Below, piece after piece: positions 14,573 to 22,396 of a DNA stretch of 25,284 nt. Both the position numbers and the translations under genes were made by a program. Source of the stretch: CAHJWO01 sp964245885 (GTDB lineage Bacteria; Verrucomicrobiota; Verrucomicrobiia; Chthoniobacterales; SZAS-18); NCBI GenBank assembly GCA_964245885.1, contig CAXTOX010000054.1, positions 1 to 25,284 of the forward strand, given 5' to 3'. The notes beneath the pieces were generated by a model that saw only the letters and a list, made by a program, of their open reading frames with translations, had not been told where the DNA came from and made no database searches. The stretch's first letter is position 1; every line of letters starts with the position of its first letter.

Positions 14573-15010
14573 ATGTTCCGCTCCAGAAAGATCGAGAGCG
14601 ATCCGGGATGGATTGATCCCGACGGCGTCAAGGTTTACACCATCTCCGCCCAAAACCTGCCTGTCGATCAGGCTCCTTACCTCGCGCGCCTGGACGAGAT
14701 CAAGAAGCAAAAAGCCGTTGTTTGGGCGTCGACTCCGTCCTTCGCGATCTTCCACGACGGCGCGGAGATGGCTTACCTCGTCCTGGCTTGGTGGAGCAAC
14801 GACAACGAGTTGTTCACGTCGGTCTCGGTGCAAACGGCTGGAAACTGGGTGGAGGACCCAGAAAAGTATTCATTCTGCGTTTACGATCTCGAAGTGATCT
14901 GGCAAGAACGCGACCACTTCGTGAAATTTGTCGATTGTGCCCGGCCCAGCCTCGCAAGCTACCGGGCCGCGAGGATGAGCCTGAATGTCAATGCAATCCC
15001 AGCACGTTGA
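14573..15010 (+). CDS. Unrecognised 145-residue protein
   Basis: I do not recognise the family. The ATG at 14573 has a good Shine-Dalgarno, AAGGAG at 14561-14566, which supports a real gene. The protein is soluble, with no signal peptide or membrane helix. It is rich in aromatics (several Trp and Phe/Tyr) in a pattern that could form a small alpha/beta fold: GVKVYTISAQNLPV, then KAVVWASTPSFAIFHDGAEMAYLVLAWW, then ELFTSVSVQTAGNW and YSFCVYDLEVIWQERDHFVKFV. The C-terminal 15-20 residues overlap the end of the convergent pit gene by 23 bases and may be extra. It lies 138 bases behind the tricorn gene, with no promoter or terminator that I can support between them. Confidence 0.6.
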   Translation: MFRSRKIESDPGWIDPDGVKVYTISAQNLPVDQAPYLARLDEIKKQKAVVWASTPSFAIFHDGAEMAYLVLAWWSNDNELFTSVSVQTAGNWVEDPEKYSFCVYDLEVIWQERDHFVKFVDCARPSLASYRAARMSLNVNAIPAR

Positions 15011-16478
15011 ACACGACAAACAACCCAAACGCAAATAGCCCGGCTCCGAGCAACACGCACACCGGCAGCGTCAGCACCCACGCGAGCAGGATGTTTCTCA
15101 GCGTTTCCTTCTGCAGCCCGGCGTGATTGGCCGCCATCGTACCCGCGACACCCGACGACAGGATGTGCGTCGTGCTCACCGGCAGGTTCATATGGTCTGC
15201 CGCCAGGATCGTGCCCATCGCGATCAGTTCGGCCGACGCGCCTTGCCCGTAGGTGAGGTGGCTCTTGCCGATCTTCTCGCCGACGGTCACCACGATGCGC
15301 TTCCAACCCACCATCGTGCCCAGACCTAGCGCGAACGCCACCGCGACCTTCACCCACAACGGGATGTACTTGGTCAATTTATCGGTTTCGGCCCCGTACT
15401 TCGTGGCCCGGTCCTTTTCGCTGGCTTCGGTGATCTTGCCGGTCTTTATCAACTTGCCCACCGCCGCGCCGACGAGGTAGAGATTGCTGCGCGTGGCGCG
15501 GCGCGCTTCGACGGGCACATCGTCAAACCGGGTTTTGCCGTCGAGCATGTCGTGGACGCCGTGCGCTTTCTCCGCGACCGCCGCGAAGGTCTTGTCGCTG
15601 AACTGGCCGTTGGACTTGATGAAGTTGGAGAGTTCCTTCTCGGCATCCTCGGCGGAAAGGTTCATGCCCGGAGACTTCTTACCCATGTCGTCGCCGACCT
15701 GCTGCGAATACATGACGACGGACTGGATCATTTCCGGCTTGGCGTCCATCTTGAGCGCGTACGCTGCCGGCAGCACGCCGATGAGAATGAGCATGAGCAA
15801 TCCCTGGCCCTTCTGTCCGTCGTTGGAACCGTGCGCGAAGCTGACCCCCGTGCAGGTCAGCACCAACAATCCGCGCACCCAGCCGGGCGGCGGCTTCTCG
15901 CCTTCGGGGGCCTGGTAGAGTTCCGGCTGCTTCACGAACTTCTTCAGCAACAACAGCAACCCACCCGCGCATACAAACCCGACGATGGGTGACACGAGCA
16001 AGGCGGTGAACGTCTCCTGCACCTTGCCCCAGTTGACGCCGTCCCCGAACACGTGCCCCGGCTTCATGAGCGAGTTCGCCAGGCCCACTCCCACGATGGC
16101 GCCGATGAGCGAGTGGGACGAACTGGCCGGCAGCCCCATGTACCAGGTGCCCAGGTTCCAGATGATCGCCGAGATCAGCAGCGCGAAGACCATCGCGTAG
16201 CCCGCGGCCGAGCCGACGTTGAGCACCAGTTCGACCGGCAGCAGCGCGACGACCCCGTAGGCCACCCCGCCCGAGGACCACAGCACGCCGATGAGATTCC
16301 ACATTCCCGACCAGACCACGGCGATCCAGGGTTTGAGCGAATGGGTGTAGATGACCGTGGCCACGGCGTTGGCCGTGTCGTGGAAGCCGTTGACGCACTC
16401 GAAGGCGAGCGCCAGACCCACCGCCAGGATCAGGAAGAAACCGCTGCCATTTGAAACCGCTTCGCCGAAGAGATGCAT
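14988..16478 (-). CDS. pit: PiT family inorganic phosphate transporter
   Basis: A 496-residue inner-membrane, low-affinity phosphate (metal-phosphate/H+) symporter. Both PiT signature repeats are present: CVNGFHDTANAVATVIY near residues 28-44, and GVSFAHGSNDGQKGQGL at 211-227. The remaining sequence forms about ten hydrophobic helices split by a hydrophilic cytoplasmic loop (about 243-365), as in E. coli PitA of nearly the same length. LPVSTTHILSSGVAG near the end mirrors GLPASSSHSLIGAIVG (115-130), reflecting the internal duplication. No phoU-like partner (the DUF47 type often beside pit) is seen in the window. The gene is divergent from the ADP-ribosylglycohydrolase-like gene, with a 20-bp perfect palindrome in the 138 bases between starts, and convergent with the 145-residue gene. 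Confidence 0.95.
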   Translation of the reverse strand: MHLFGEAVSNGSGFFLILAVGLALAFECVNGFHDTANAVATVIYTHSLKPWIAVVWSGMWNLIGVLWSSGGVAYGVVALLPVELVLNVGSAAGYAMVFALLISAIIWNLGTWYMGLPASSSHSLIGAIVGVGLANSLMKPGHVFGDGVNWGKVQETFTALLVSPIVGFVCAGGLLLLLKKFVKQPELYQAPEGEKPPPGWVRGLLVLTCTGVSFAHGSNDGQKGQGLLMLILIGVLPAAYALKMDAKPEMIQSVVMYSQQVGDDMGKKSPGMNLSAEDAEKELSNFIKSNGQFSDKTFAAVAEKAHGVHDMLDGKTRFDDVPVEARRATRSNLYLVGAAVGKLIKTGKITEASEKDRATKYGAETDKLTKYIPLWVKVAVAFALGLGTMVGWKRIVVTVGEKIGKSHLTYGQGASAELIAMGTILAADHMNLPVSTTHILSSGVAGTMAANHAGLQKETLRNILLAWVLTLPVCVLLGAGLFAFGLFVVFNVLGLH

Positions 16479-16524
16479 ATGGGGAAACGCCTACCCGCGT
16501 CCCCCGGCAAGCGAAACAGGGACA

Positions 16525-16544
16525 CCGTGACGTTTTCGTCACGG
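16525..16544. promoter_or_regulatory. 20-bp palindrome in a divergent promoter region
   Basis: CCGTGACGTTTTCGTCACGG is an 8-bp perfect inverted repeat around TTTT. It lies 47 bases upstream of the pit start (16478, minus) and 73 bases upstream of the ADP-ribosylglycohydrolase-like start (16617, plus). The symmetry and position suit an operator for a dimeric regulator. A small RNA hairpin in a 5' leader is the alternative. The regulator is unknown. Confidence 0.5.
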
Positions 16545-16616
16545 AGAGCCGCACCGTTCGCCTTCTACGAATCCGACGTTGAAGACGAACCGCTTTCCTC
16601 CACGAAATCCACCGCC

Positions 16617-17711
16617 ATGCCTTCACTCAACACCACCGCTGACCGCGCCGCCGGTGCCATCATGGGAGCATTGATCGGCGACGCCCTCGCGCTCGGTCCC
16701 CATTGGTACTACGATCGCGACGAACAACGCCGCGACTATGGCGATTGGATCACCGGCTACACGGACCCGAAGCCCGGCCGCTACCACGCGGGCATGCACG
16801 CCGGGCAGCTTTCGCAGACGGGCCTGCTCATCGGGACCTTGCTGCGCTCGGTCGCCGCGCGCGGCGGCTACGACGAGGCCGACTGGACCCGGCGCATGGA
16901 CGCCGATTTCCTGCCGCACCTCGACGGCACGCCCATGCACGGCCCCGGCGGCTACACCAACCAGGACATGCGCGACGTGTACCGCCTGCGCGTCAAAGAG
17001 GGCAAACTCTGGGGCCAATGCGCCAGCGACGTGGACACCACCGAGGCCGCCGCGCGCATGGTCGTCCTCGCCGCCCGGTACGCCGACGATCCCCGGCGCG
17101 CCGCCGCATTCTCCGCCGCCCACGGCAGACTCACGCAGGACGACGGGCTGACGCTCTCGCTTTCCGTCGCGTTCGCGTGCGTCGTCTCGGCGCTCGTGCG
17201 CGGGGAGGCGATGGACGCTCCCCTTTCCGACAAGCTGATGGCGCTCACGAAAAAGGGGGTGTTGCCCTTCGGCCACGTCACCGGCGAGAAGTTCGGTCCC
17301 CCGCCCCGCGGTGGCGGGTCCGGTCCTCGCGACGGCACGGGACATTTTCCCTCGCCCGACGGCCTGTTGCTGCCCGGCTACTGCGCCGAAGCGGCGCGCG
17401 ATCCGGCGATCCGCATCGAGCCGGCCTGGAAGGTGGCGACCCTCTACGGGCTGCCGTGCGCCATCTACGGTCCGCTGCCGGCGGCGTACTACTTGGCGGC
17501 GCGTTTCGCGGGTGAATTCGAGGCCCCGGTGCTCCACGCGCTCAACGGCGGCGGCCAGAACATGGCCCGGGCCTGTCTAACCGGTGCGTTGGCCGGTGCG
17601 CAGGTCGGGCTGCGAGCCATTCCCGCCCACCTGATTGACGGCCTAGAAAACGGCGCAGAACTCGCCGCCCTCGCCCTTCAGGTAACCGCGCCAGCGGAAA
17701 TGGGTGATTGA
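16617..17711 (+). CDS. ADP-ribosylglycohydrolase-fold protein lacking metal-site residues
   Basis: A 364-residue protein of the ADP-ribosyl-glycohydrolase (ARH/DraG) superfamily. The N-terminus is typical: GAIMGALIGDALALGPHWYYD (residues 13-33). Active members bind two metal ions through a TDDT motif after the first helix and a GGDxDT motif near the C-terminus. Here the aligned segments read AGQLSQTGLLIG (SQTG at 66-69) and NGGGQNMARACLTGALAGAQ (GQN at 313-315), so most metal-ligand aspartates are missing. This resembles the J1-crystallin-like branch rather than active hydrolases. A non-hydrolytic binding role or different chemistry is likely. ATG 16617 gives the family N-terminus; the frame is open upstream but reads as an unlikely leader. 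No clear ribosome binding site. Confidence 0.85.
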   Translation: MPSLNTTADRAAGAIMGALIGDALALGPHWYYDRDEQRRDYGDWITGYTDPKPGRYHAGMHAGQLSQTGLLIGTLLRSVAARGGYDEADWTRRMDADFLPHLDGTPMHGPGGYTNQDMRDVYRLRVKEGKLWGQCASDVDTTEAAARMVVLAARYADDPRRAAAFSAAHGRLTQDDGLTLSLSVAFACVVSALVRGEAMDAPLSDKLMALTKKGVLPFGHVTGEKFGPPPRGGGSGPRDGTGHFPSPDGLLLPGYCAEAARDPAIRIEPAWKVATLYGLPCAIYGPLPAAYYLAARFAGEFEAPVLHALNGGGQNMARACLTGALAGAQVGLRAIPAHLIDGLENGAELAALALQVTAPAEMGD

Positions 17712-17878
17712 CCCTATTCCACGCCGGGGTCGGTTGCGGCGACCGTTGCTTCGTGGTAAAAGGCAAAACTCGTAAGAAGGTTCGCAAATACGCCCGCCAA
17801 GGCCGCCGTTCTTCCAATCGCCGTCTTCCCGTCGTCGAAGCGAACGCCCTTTCCTCCCTTTTTCCGGAGCATGTCGCC

Positions 17879-18982
17879 ATGCCTACGACAGGTCAACCCG
17901 TCACCGGCCAGCACGACGAGGTCATCAGCGGCATCTACATCGCCCGGGGGAGCGATACCTTGGGGCCTTACAACTCGCTCGAAGCGGCGGCGCTCGTCAC
18001 CGGGGGTTATTTGCGGCTCGACGACTACGCGGCCCGCAACGGCGACCCGGCCTGGGTTCCGCTGGCTAGTTTTCTGCCGCTGTCGTCTGTCAGCCGTCCC
18101 GCGGAACCCACACCGTCCCTGGCTGGCAAAACGCACCCGCGCCGGTGGAGGCCGCTCGCTTCGGCATTCGCCATTTTGTTGGCGGCCCCGCTGCTCGTGG
18201 CGGGCGGATTGCGCTGGTTCAGGCACCAACCTGCCACGTTTCCCGTGTCGATTCCCGCGCCGGCCGCGCCTGTACCCGACCCACCCGCGACCCCGGCTCC
18301 GGCACCGGCGGTTCTCCCGGTTGAACACGAGGTAGCCCCTTTGCCGCTGGCAAGCGGTCCGTTGAACGGGTCGCTGTCTTTTGTCCTGCCGCAGACCGGG
18401 CACGTTTCCCCGACCGGGATACGCGTGTCGGCCTATCCGCTGACGGCGTTGGAACCGGTCCTCGGCCCGGAAACCGTCGATGCCCGGGCCGCCCGCGCCC
18501 GGCTCGACCCGCAGATCGAGGCGGCGGCACAGGAACGTGCCACCCGCACCGCCGAGGCGCAGGCTGCCCTCCAGGCGTGGCACGAAGCCGATCCGGCGAG
18601 CCCGCTGATCGGGTCGTTGCGCTTCGCGAGCCAGGGAGCGAAGGCTGCCGCCAAGGCCGCCGAGGATGATTACCGCTACCTGCTGGACGAACGTGCCGCC
18701 GCGGCCGGTGGCGAGTTTTATTTCCATGGCCTGCCCGCGTCCGAAGTCGTGGCGGACACGGATGCCCAGGGTTTCTTCACGCTGCCGCTCCCGCCGGATA
18801 CGGAACCGTACGTCGTGGCGGCGTCCGTGCGCCAGACGGCGGACGACGGCGTTGTTCGTTCGCGTTACTGGTTGCTGCGGCTTTCGCCCGCGCAACGTGC
18901 CGGCCGCGAGAGCTTGCGGCTGGACGATGGCAACGCCTCGTCTTCCCCGGCCGCCGAGTCGCTGATCCACACGGCGGATTGA
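17879..18982 (+). CDS. GYF_2-domain membrane protein with periplasmic C-terminal region
   Basis: A 367-residue protein of modular build. Residues 18-66 (GIYIARGSDTLGPYNSLEAAALV, then YLRLDDYAARNGDPAWVPLASFL) form a GYF_2 (DUF4339) domain, a small ligand- or peptide-binding module common in PVC-group and other bacteria. A single membrane helix follows (93-113), then a Pro/Ala-rich linker (120-160). The C-terminal region has an Ala/Glu-rich, probably coiled helix (about 200-240) and a segment, GEFYFHGLPASEVVADTDAQGFFTLPLP, resembling carboxypeptidase-regulatory-like beta-sandwich domains. No enzyme motif is seen, so a structural or sensing role at the membrane is only a guess. ATG 17879 has GGAG at 17866-17869. 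It begins 167 bases behind the ARH-fold gene. Confidence 0.75.
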   Translation: MPTTGQPVTGQHDEVISGIYIARGSDTLGPYNSLEAAALVTGGYLRLDDYAARNGDPAWVPLASFLPLSSVSRPAEPTPSLAGKTHPRRWRPLASAFAILLAAPLLVAGGLRWFRHQPATFPVSIPAPAAPVPDPPATPAPAPAVLPVEHEVAPLPLASGPLNGSLSFVLPQTGHVSPTGIRVSAYPLTALEPVLGPETVDARAARARLDPQIEAAAQERATRTAEAQAALQAWHEADPASPLIGSLRFASQGAKAAAKAAEDDYRYLLDERAAAAGGEFYFHGLPASEVVADTDAQGFFTLPLPPDTEPYVVAASVRQTADDGVVRSRYWLLRLSPAQRAGRESLRLDDGNASSSPAAESLIHTAD

Positions 18983-18992
18983 GGGATGGCAC

Positions 18993-19049
18993 CCGCCGCA
19001 GGCGGTCGTCCACAGGGTAGGGATGGCTCTCCGAGCCGCTCCCTAAATT
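18993..19049. repeat. Solitary, decayed half-copy of the GACGGCTC repeat
   Basis: A CCGCC-GCA-GGCGG hairpin (18993-19005) is followed by GGGTAGGGATGGCTCTCCGAG (19015-19035) and GCC. This is the same order and nearly the same sequence as the left arm at 3290-3340 downstream of cinA, but the outer stem is broken and only GGCTC/GAGCC around TCC (19025-19037) still pairs. There is no right arm. It starts 10 bases past the stop of the GYF_2 gene and is followed by AAATTTTT, so it may serve as a terminator. Confidence 0.7.
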
Positions 19050-19117
19050 TTTCCAGCGGGAATAAAGGATTGCCATACCATCAATTTCCCCACTTCGGAA
19101 GATGGGAAAAAGCCGCC

Positions 19118-19135
19118 TTGACCGTAGACGGTTAA
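19118..19135. promoter_or_regulatory. Near-palindrome upstream of the pseudopilin gene
   Basis: TTGACCGTAGACGGTTAA is an imperfect 8-bp inverted repeat with one mismatch, centred on AG, 75 bases before the pseudopilin ATG. It could be an operator, or the TTGACC could be part of a -35 box. No convincing -10 box is seen, so this is tentative. Confidence 0.25.
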
Positions 19136-19210
19136 CCCCGATGAAGCCGCGGCGAACCTTTCTCCCTGCACGATTGACCTCGGAAACAGGGGGCCCTATG
19201 CTGCGCGCCG

Positions 19211-19909
19211 ATGCCCCCCTCTTTCGCCTCGCGGACCCGAAACCGCACCGGTTTCACGCTGATCGAACTGCTCGTCGTCATCGTCATCATCGCCGTCCTC
19301 GCCAGCATCGCCCTGCCGTCCTTCAGCGCGGCGCAAAACCGGGCGCGCAAGGTCCAAGCGGTCAATGACCTGCGAAACACGAAAACCGCGATTTTCACCT
19401 ACTACGGAGATTACCATAAATACCCGATCCCCACCGCGCAGATCGGGGTTGCAGACATCGCGTACGGCGTGCCCGGTGGAACAAATTCGACCGCGGATTT
19501 GTTCGACATCCTGCGAGCGTTCGACGACGGCAATGTCAACGGGAACAACGTTCTCAACCCGTCGCAAACCGTTTACTGGTCCGGCAAGTTCGCCGCCAGC
19601 GCGACGAAGCCGCGCGAGGGCATCACGACGCAGCCGGTGACTGTCAACGGCAACACCATTCCGAAAGGCTCGCTGGTGGACCCGTGGGGGAACTCTTACC
19701 TGGTCTACATCGACGGGGATGGGGACGGCGATCTGACCACGATCATCGCTCAACAGTATGCGGACGCAGGGACCGTGCAAGCCTCTTCGCCCCCACTGGG
19801 CGTGGCGTTCGCCTCGCTGGGGCCGGACGGGGTGTTCGGCGCCAAGGTTGGCGCCGCGAGCAACGGCCTCTCGAAGAACTCCGACGACATCGTGTCGTGG
19901 CAGCAGTAG
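19211..19909 (+). CDS. Type II secretion / type IV pilus-like pseudopilin (orphan)
   Basis: A 232-residue protein with a class III prepilin leader: basic residues, then RTG-FTLIELLVVIVIIAVLASIALP. Prepilin peptidase would cut after Gly14 and methylate Phe15; the conserved Glu is at +5 (Glu19). The mature part has the GspG-like order: the long N-terminal helix, a tyrosine-rich YYGDYHKYP segment, and DPWGNSYLVYIDGDGDGDLT, which resembles the calcium-binding end of major pseudopilins. It stands alone, without secretion ATPase, secretin or other pilins nearby, as is frequent in Verrucomicrobiota and Planctomycetes genomes. An out-of-frame ATG lies at 19198; ATG 19211 gives the standard short leader. 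No clear ribosome binding site. Confidence 0.9.
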   Translation: MPPSFASRTRNRTGFTLIELLVVIVIIAVLASIALPSFSAAQNRARKVQAVNDLRNTKTAIFTYYGDYHKYPIPTAQIGVADIAYGVPGGTNSTADLFDILRAFDDGNVNGNNVLNPSQTVYWSGKFAASATKPREGITTQPVTVNGNTIPKGSLVDPWGNSYLVYIDGDGDGDLTTIIAQQYADAGTVQASSPPLGVAFASLGPDGVFGAKVGAASNGLSKNSDDIVSWQQ

Positions 19910-20048
19910 ATCGGGGAGCTGCTTTCAGGACGGTGCTGGGTCACTTCCCGAGACTCGACGTGGACTCCGCGAGCCCCCTTGCCCCCGGTCGGGACGCATG
20001 GGTCCTTGCAGGCTGTCCCGGCGACGCTAAAGTACCGGACAGACGCTT

Positions 20049-21104
20049 ATGCAATTCCGCACCTATCGGAACACCGACCTGACCGTCAGCGCCGTTGGCT
20101 TCGGACTTTGGACAGTCTCCACCGGCTGGTGGGGCCAGTTCACGGAGGGCGAAGCCATTACCCTGATGCACCGCGCCCTCGATCTGGGCGTCACGCTTTT
20201 TGACGCCGCTGACACCTACGGCAACGGCCTGAGCGAGGAACTCATCGCCAAAGCCTTCCCCACCCGGCGCGACGACATCGTGATCGCCACGAAGGTCGGC
20301 TACGACGTGGCCAACCACGGCAGCGACGCCCGCCGCGGTCAGCGCGCCATCCCGCACGACTTTTCGCCCGAGGCGATCACCCTCGCCACGGACAACGCCC
20401 TGCGCCGGCTCAAGACCGACCGCATCGACCTCCTCCAACTCCATAACATCGGCATGGCCGAGGTGGATGATGACGCCATCTGGGAAACGCTCGACCGACT
20501 CGTCGCCTCCGGCAAGGTGCGCCACACCGGGTTCGCGCTCGGGCCGGCCATCGGCTGGATGTACGAGGGCGTTCGCGGCGTCGAACGCCGGCCCGTCACC
20601 AGCGTGCAGCACATCTACAACCTGCTGGAGCCGCACCCCGGCCGTGCCATCCACGAGGCCGCCGCGCGCGCGGACCGCGACACGATGTTCCTCATCCGCG
20701 TGACCCACTCCAGCGGCATGCTGGAGGGCAAGTACACCGAGGACACGGTTTTTCCGTCCACCGACCACCGCGTCCACCGGCCGCGCTCGTGGCTGCTCAA
20801 CGGCATCAAGAAGGTGGACCAACTCCGCTTCCTCGAAGGCCCGGACCGCACGCTGGGACAAGCGGCGCTCCAGTGGCTGCTCGCCGACGACCGCGTGGCC
20901 TCGACGCTGCCCAATATCTACAACGCCGAACAACTCACCGAGTTTGCCCGCGCACCCGACACGCCCGGGCTGACGGAGGACGAGATGGCGCGCGTCGCCG
21001 CACTGACGGCGGAGAACTTCGGTCTCACCGAGGATGCGCCGAAGTACAAAGGCACGATGACACTGGACGAAACCACCGTTGAACCCGAGACTGCCAACGC
21101 CTGA
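20049..21104 (+). CDS. Aldo/keto reductase
   Basis: A 351-residue NADP-dependent aldo/keto reductase with the complete catalytic set: Asp52 and Tyr57 in FDAADTYGNG, Lys82 in VIATKVGYD and His132 in DLLQLHNIG. The C-terminal cofactor segment reads VASTLPNIYNAEQLTEFARA. An insertion after the active-site Lys (ANHGSDARRGQRAIPHDFSPE) and the overall length resemble the YhdN/general stress protein 69 and sugar-dehydrogenase-like AKR groups. It is clearly distinct from the 293-residue AKR at 6740-7621. The substrate is unknown. ATG 20049 opens directly into the first barrel strand (MQFRTYRNTDLTVSAVGFG). The gene stands 139 bases behind the pseudopilin and is followed by a heptad-repeat pair. Confidence 0.9.
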   Translation: MQFRTYRNTDLTVSAVGFGLWTVSTGWWGQFTEGEAITLMHRALDLGVTLFDAADTYGNGLSEELIAKAFPTRRDDIVIATKVGYDVANHGSDARRGQRAIPHDFSPEAITLATDNALRRLKTDRIDLLQLHNIGMAEVDDDAIWETLDRLVASGKVRHTGFALGPAIGWMYEGVRGVERRPVTSVQHIYNLLEPHPGRAIHEAAARADRDTMFLIRVTHSSGMLEGKYTEDTVFPSTDHRVHRPRSWLLNGIKKVDQLRFLEGPDRTLGQAALQWLLADDRVASTLPNIYNAEQLTEFARAPDTPGLTEDEMARVAALTAENFGLTEDAPKYKGTMTLDETTVEPETANA

Positions 21105-21110
21105 GAGGGA

Positions 21111-21233
21111 AATGCAAAATGCAGAATGCCGAATGCAAAAGTCCTGAAGGCAGAAATTCGGTTCATCCCTACAACAAAAACCTGTCGTTCACAGACTCTG
21201 AACTTCTGCATTCTGCATTCTGCATTCTGCATT
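21111..21233. repeat. Paired heptad repeats AATGCA(A/G), inverted
   Basis: Four tandem heptads of the form AATGCAA/AATGCAG/AATGCCG lie at 21111-21138. Four exact copies of the inverse heptad, CTGCATT, lie at 21206-21233. The two runs can pair across 67 bases. The element occupies the gap between the aldo/keto reductase and the UVR-motif gene. A one-sided run of the same heptads occurs at 24964-24991. Confidence 0.9.
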
Positions 21234-21246
21234 TTCCCAAGCTGCC

Positions 21247-22041
21247 ATGAGCCAGGATTTAAACGATCTTTTAGAGGGTTGGGGTCACGAGCCGGGTCAG
21301 ATCAAGGTGCGCAAGATCATGGGCAGCGACGGCAAGGAGAAGGTCCAGCTCCGCCTCGATCTCGGCCTGATCCAGATGGAGATGTCCGGCCGCCCCGACG
21401 GCACCCGGCCGAAAAGCTGCGAATCGCTCCTGACCTATCATCAGGGCCGCGCCATGGCCTCCGAGAGGAAGAGTGAGACCTATCAACTCACTCCCGACGA
21501 TTGCGGCGAGTTGCAGCAGGAGGGCATCCAGTATTACCATCGCTACCTGAGCCTGTTCCAGTTGGAGGAATACCCAGCCGTCGCGCGTGACACCGCACGA
21601 AACCTGGAGTTGTTTTCTTTCGTGCGCGAGCACACCGACCGCGAGGACATCGTGTGGGCTTTCGATCAGTTCATCCCCTACGTCCAGATGATGAACACCC
21701 GCGCGCGCGCCTCCATCGAACTGGAAAAGCGCCGTGTCGACGCCGCCTTGAAGGAAATCGACAAGGGGCGCGACCTCATCGTGGCGTTCTACAACGAGCA
21801 CGAGCAGGCCGACGCCGAGAAGAGCGCGGAGTTGGCGTTCCTCGACGAGTGGCGCGACGAACTGCGGGCCAAGCAGCCCGTCAGCAAGCTCGAAAAGATG
21901 CGGCGCGAAATGGAAAGTGCCATCTCGCAGGAAGCCTACGAACGCGCCGCGCAACTCCGCGACGAGATCAAGGCCCTCGACGCCAAGCGTCAGCGGCGAA
22001 CGGCTCCACGCGCGAGCGGTCCGCAGGAAATCGACGAGTAG
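21247..22041 (+). CDS. UVR-motif protein
   Basis: A 264-residue soluble protein. The C-terminal segment, residues 214-248 (KLEKMRREMESAISQEAYER followed by AAQLRDEIKAL), is a clear UVR motif, the helical hairpin by which UvrB and UvrC contact each other and which also occurs in McsA-type and other proteins. The middle is strongly helical and charged (about 90-210). The N-terminal 65 residues (IKVRKIMGSDGKEKVQLRLDLGLIQMEMSGRPDG) form a beta-rich segment that I do not recognise. No nuclease or helicase motifs are present, so a direct excision-repair role should not be assumed; it may be a scaffold. ATG 21247 is 143 bases downstream of the aldo/keto reductase, just past the heptad repeats. Confidence 0.8.
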   Translation: MSQDLNDLLEGWGHEPGQIKVRKIMGSDGKEKVQLRLDLGLIQMEMSGRPDGTRPKSCESLLTYHQGRAMASERKSETYQLTPDDCGELQQEGIQYYHRYLSLFQLEEYPAVARDTARNLELFSFVREHTDREDIVWAFDQFIPYVQMMNTRARASIELEKRRVDAALKEIDKGRDLIVAFYNEHEQADAEKSAELAFLDEWRDELRAKQPVSKLEKMRREMESAISQEAYERAAQLRDEIKALDAKRQRRTAPRASGPQEIDE

Positions 22042-22046
22042 ATTTT

Positions 22047-22287
22047 AACGCTTGGTGTGAAATTCAGCAGCCCCGCAGGGGCGGAATGCGATAGCCCAAG
22101 GCAACGCCCTGGGAACGCGGGGTGCCAGAAAGCCAGCCCTGCAAGGGCGAAATCAAGACGCGGCCATCTCAGGGTTTCGCCCTTGCAGGGCTGGGAAGCT
22201 CTTTTGGTCAGTGACCCAGGGCGTTGCCCTGGGCTATCGCATCCCGCCCTTGCGGGGCTACGGGAACGGGATTCCACACCAAGCGTT
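22047..22287. repeat. Nested palindromic element, copy 2 (CCCTGCAAGGG subtype)
   Basis: Outer arms AACGCTTGGTGTG (22047-22059) and its exact inverse (22275-22287) enclose the element. Next inside, 22069-22102 and 22226-22259 pair with 3 mismatches over 34 bases; each contains a CCCC-GCA-GGGG-type hairpin and half of a CCCAGGGC/GCCCTGGG hairpin with an AAC or GTT loop. The inner arms, 22135-22152 and 22175-22192, are exact inverses (AGCCCTGCAAGGGCGAAA), each a hairpin with a GCA/TGC loop. It begins 5 bases after the UVR gene's stop. Together with the next inverted repeat it fills the 355-base gap to 22396; I see no gene there. Confidence 0.9.
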
Positions 22288-22372
22288 TTAGCCGCAAAAG
22301 GCGCAGAAAACGCAAAAGGGGAAGAAGCGGAAACCATTTTTCTTTCTCCATTTTGCGGCTTTTGCGGCTAAA
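22287..22372. repeat. Inverted repeat of the TTTAGCCGCAAAAG type
   Basis: TTTAGCCGCAAAAG (22287-22300) and its exact inverse (22359-22372) are separated by 58 AT-richer bases that include further CGCAAAA/TTTTGCG pairs. It abuts the preceding nested element at base 22287 and ends 24 bases before the sulfite-oxidase-like start codon, so it probably lies in that gene's promoter or leader. Confidence 0.85.
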
Positions 22373-22396
22373 GTCTTCCGTGCTGTCATCCACCGT

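Noticed and set aside
22047..22287. Insertion sequence or MITE with terminal inverted repeats
   Set aside because: No transposase, and I could not identify a target-site duplication; the many internal palindrome levels do not match a simple MITE. Kept as a repeat element instead.
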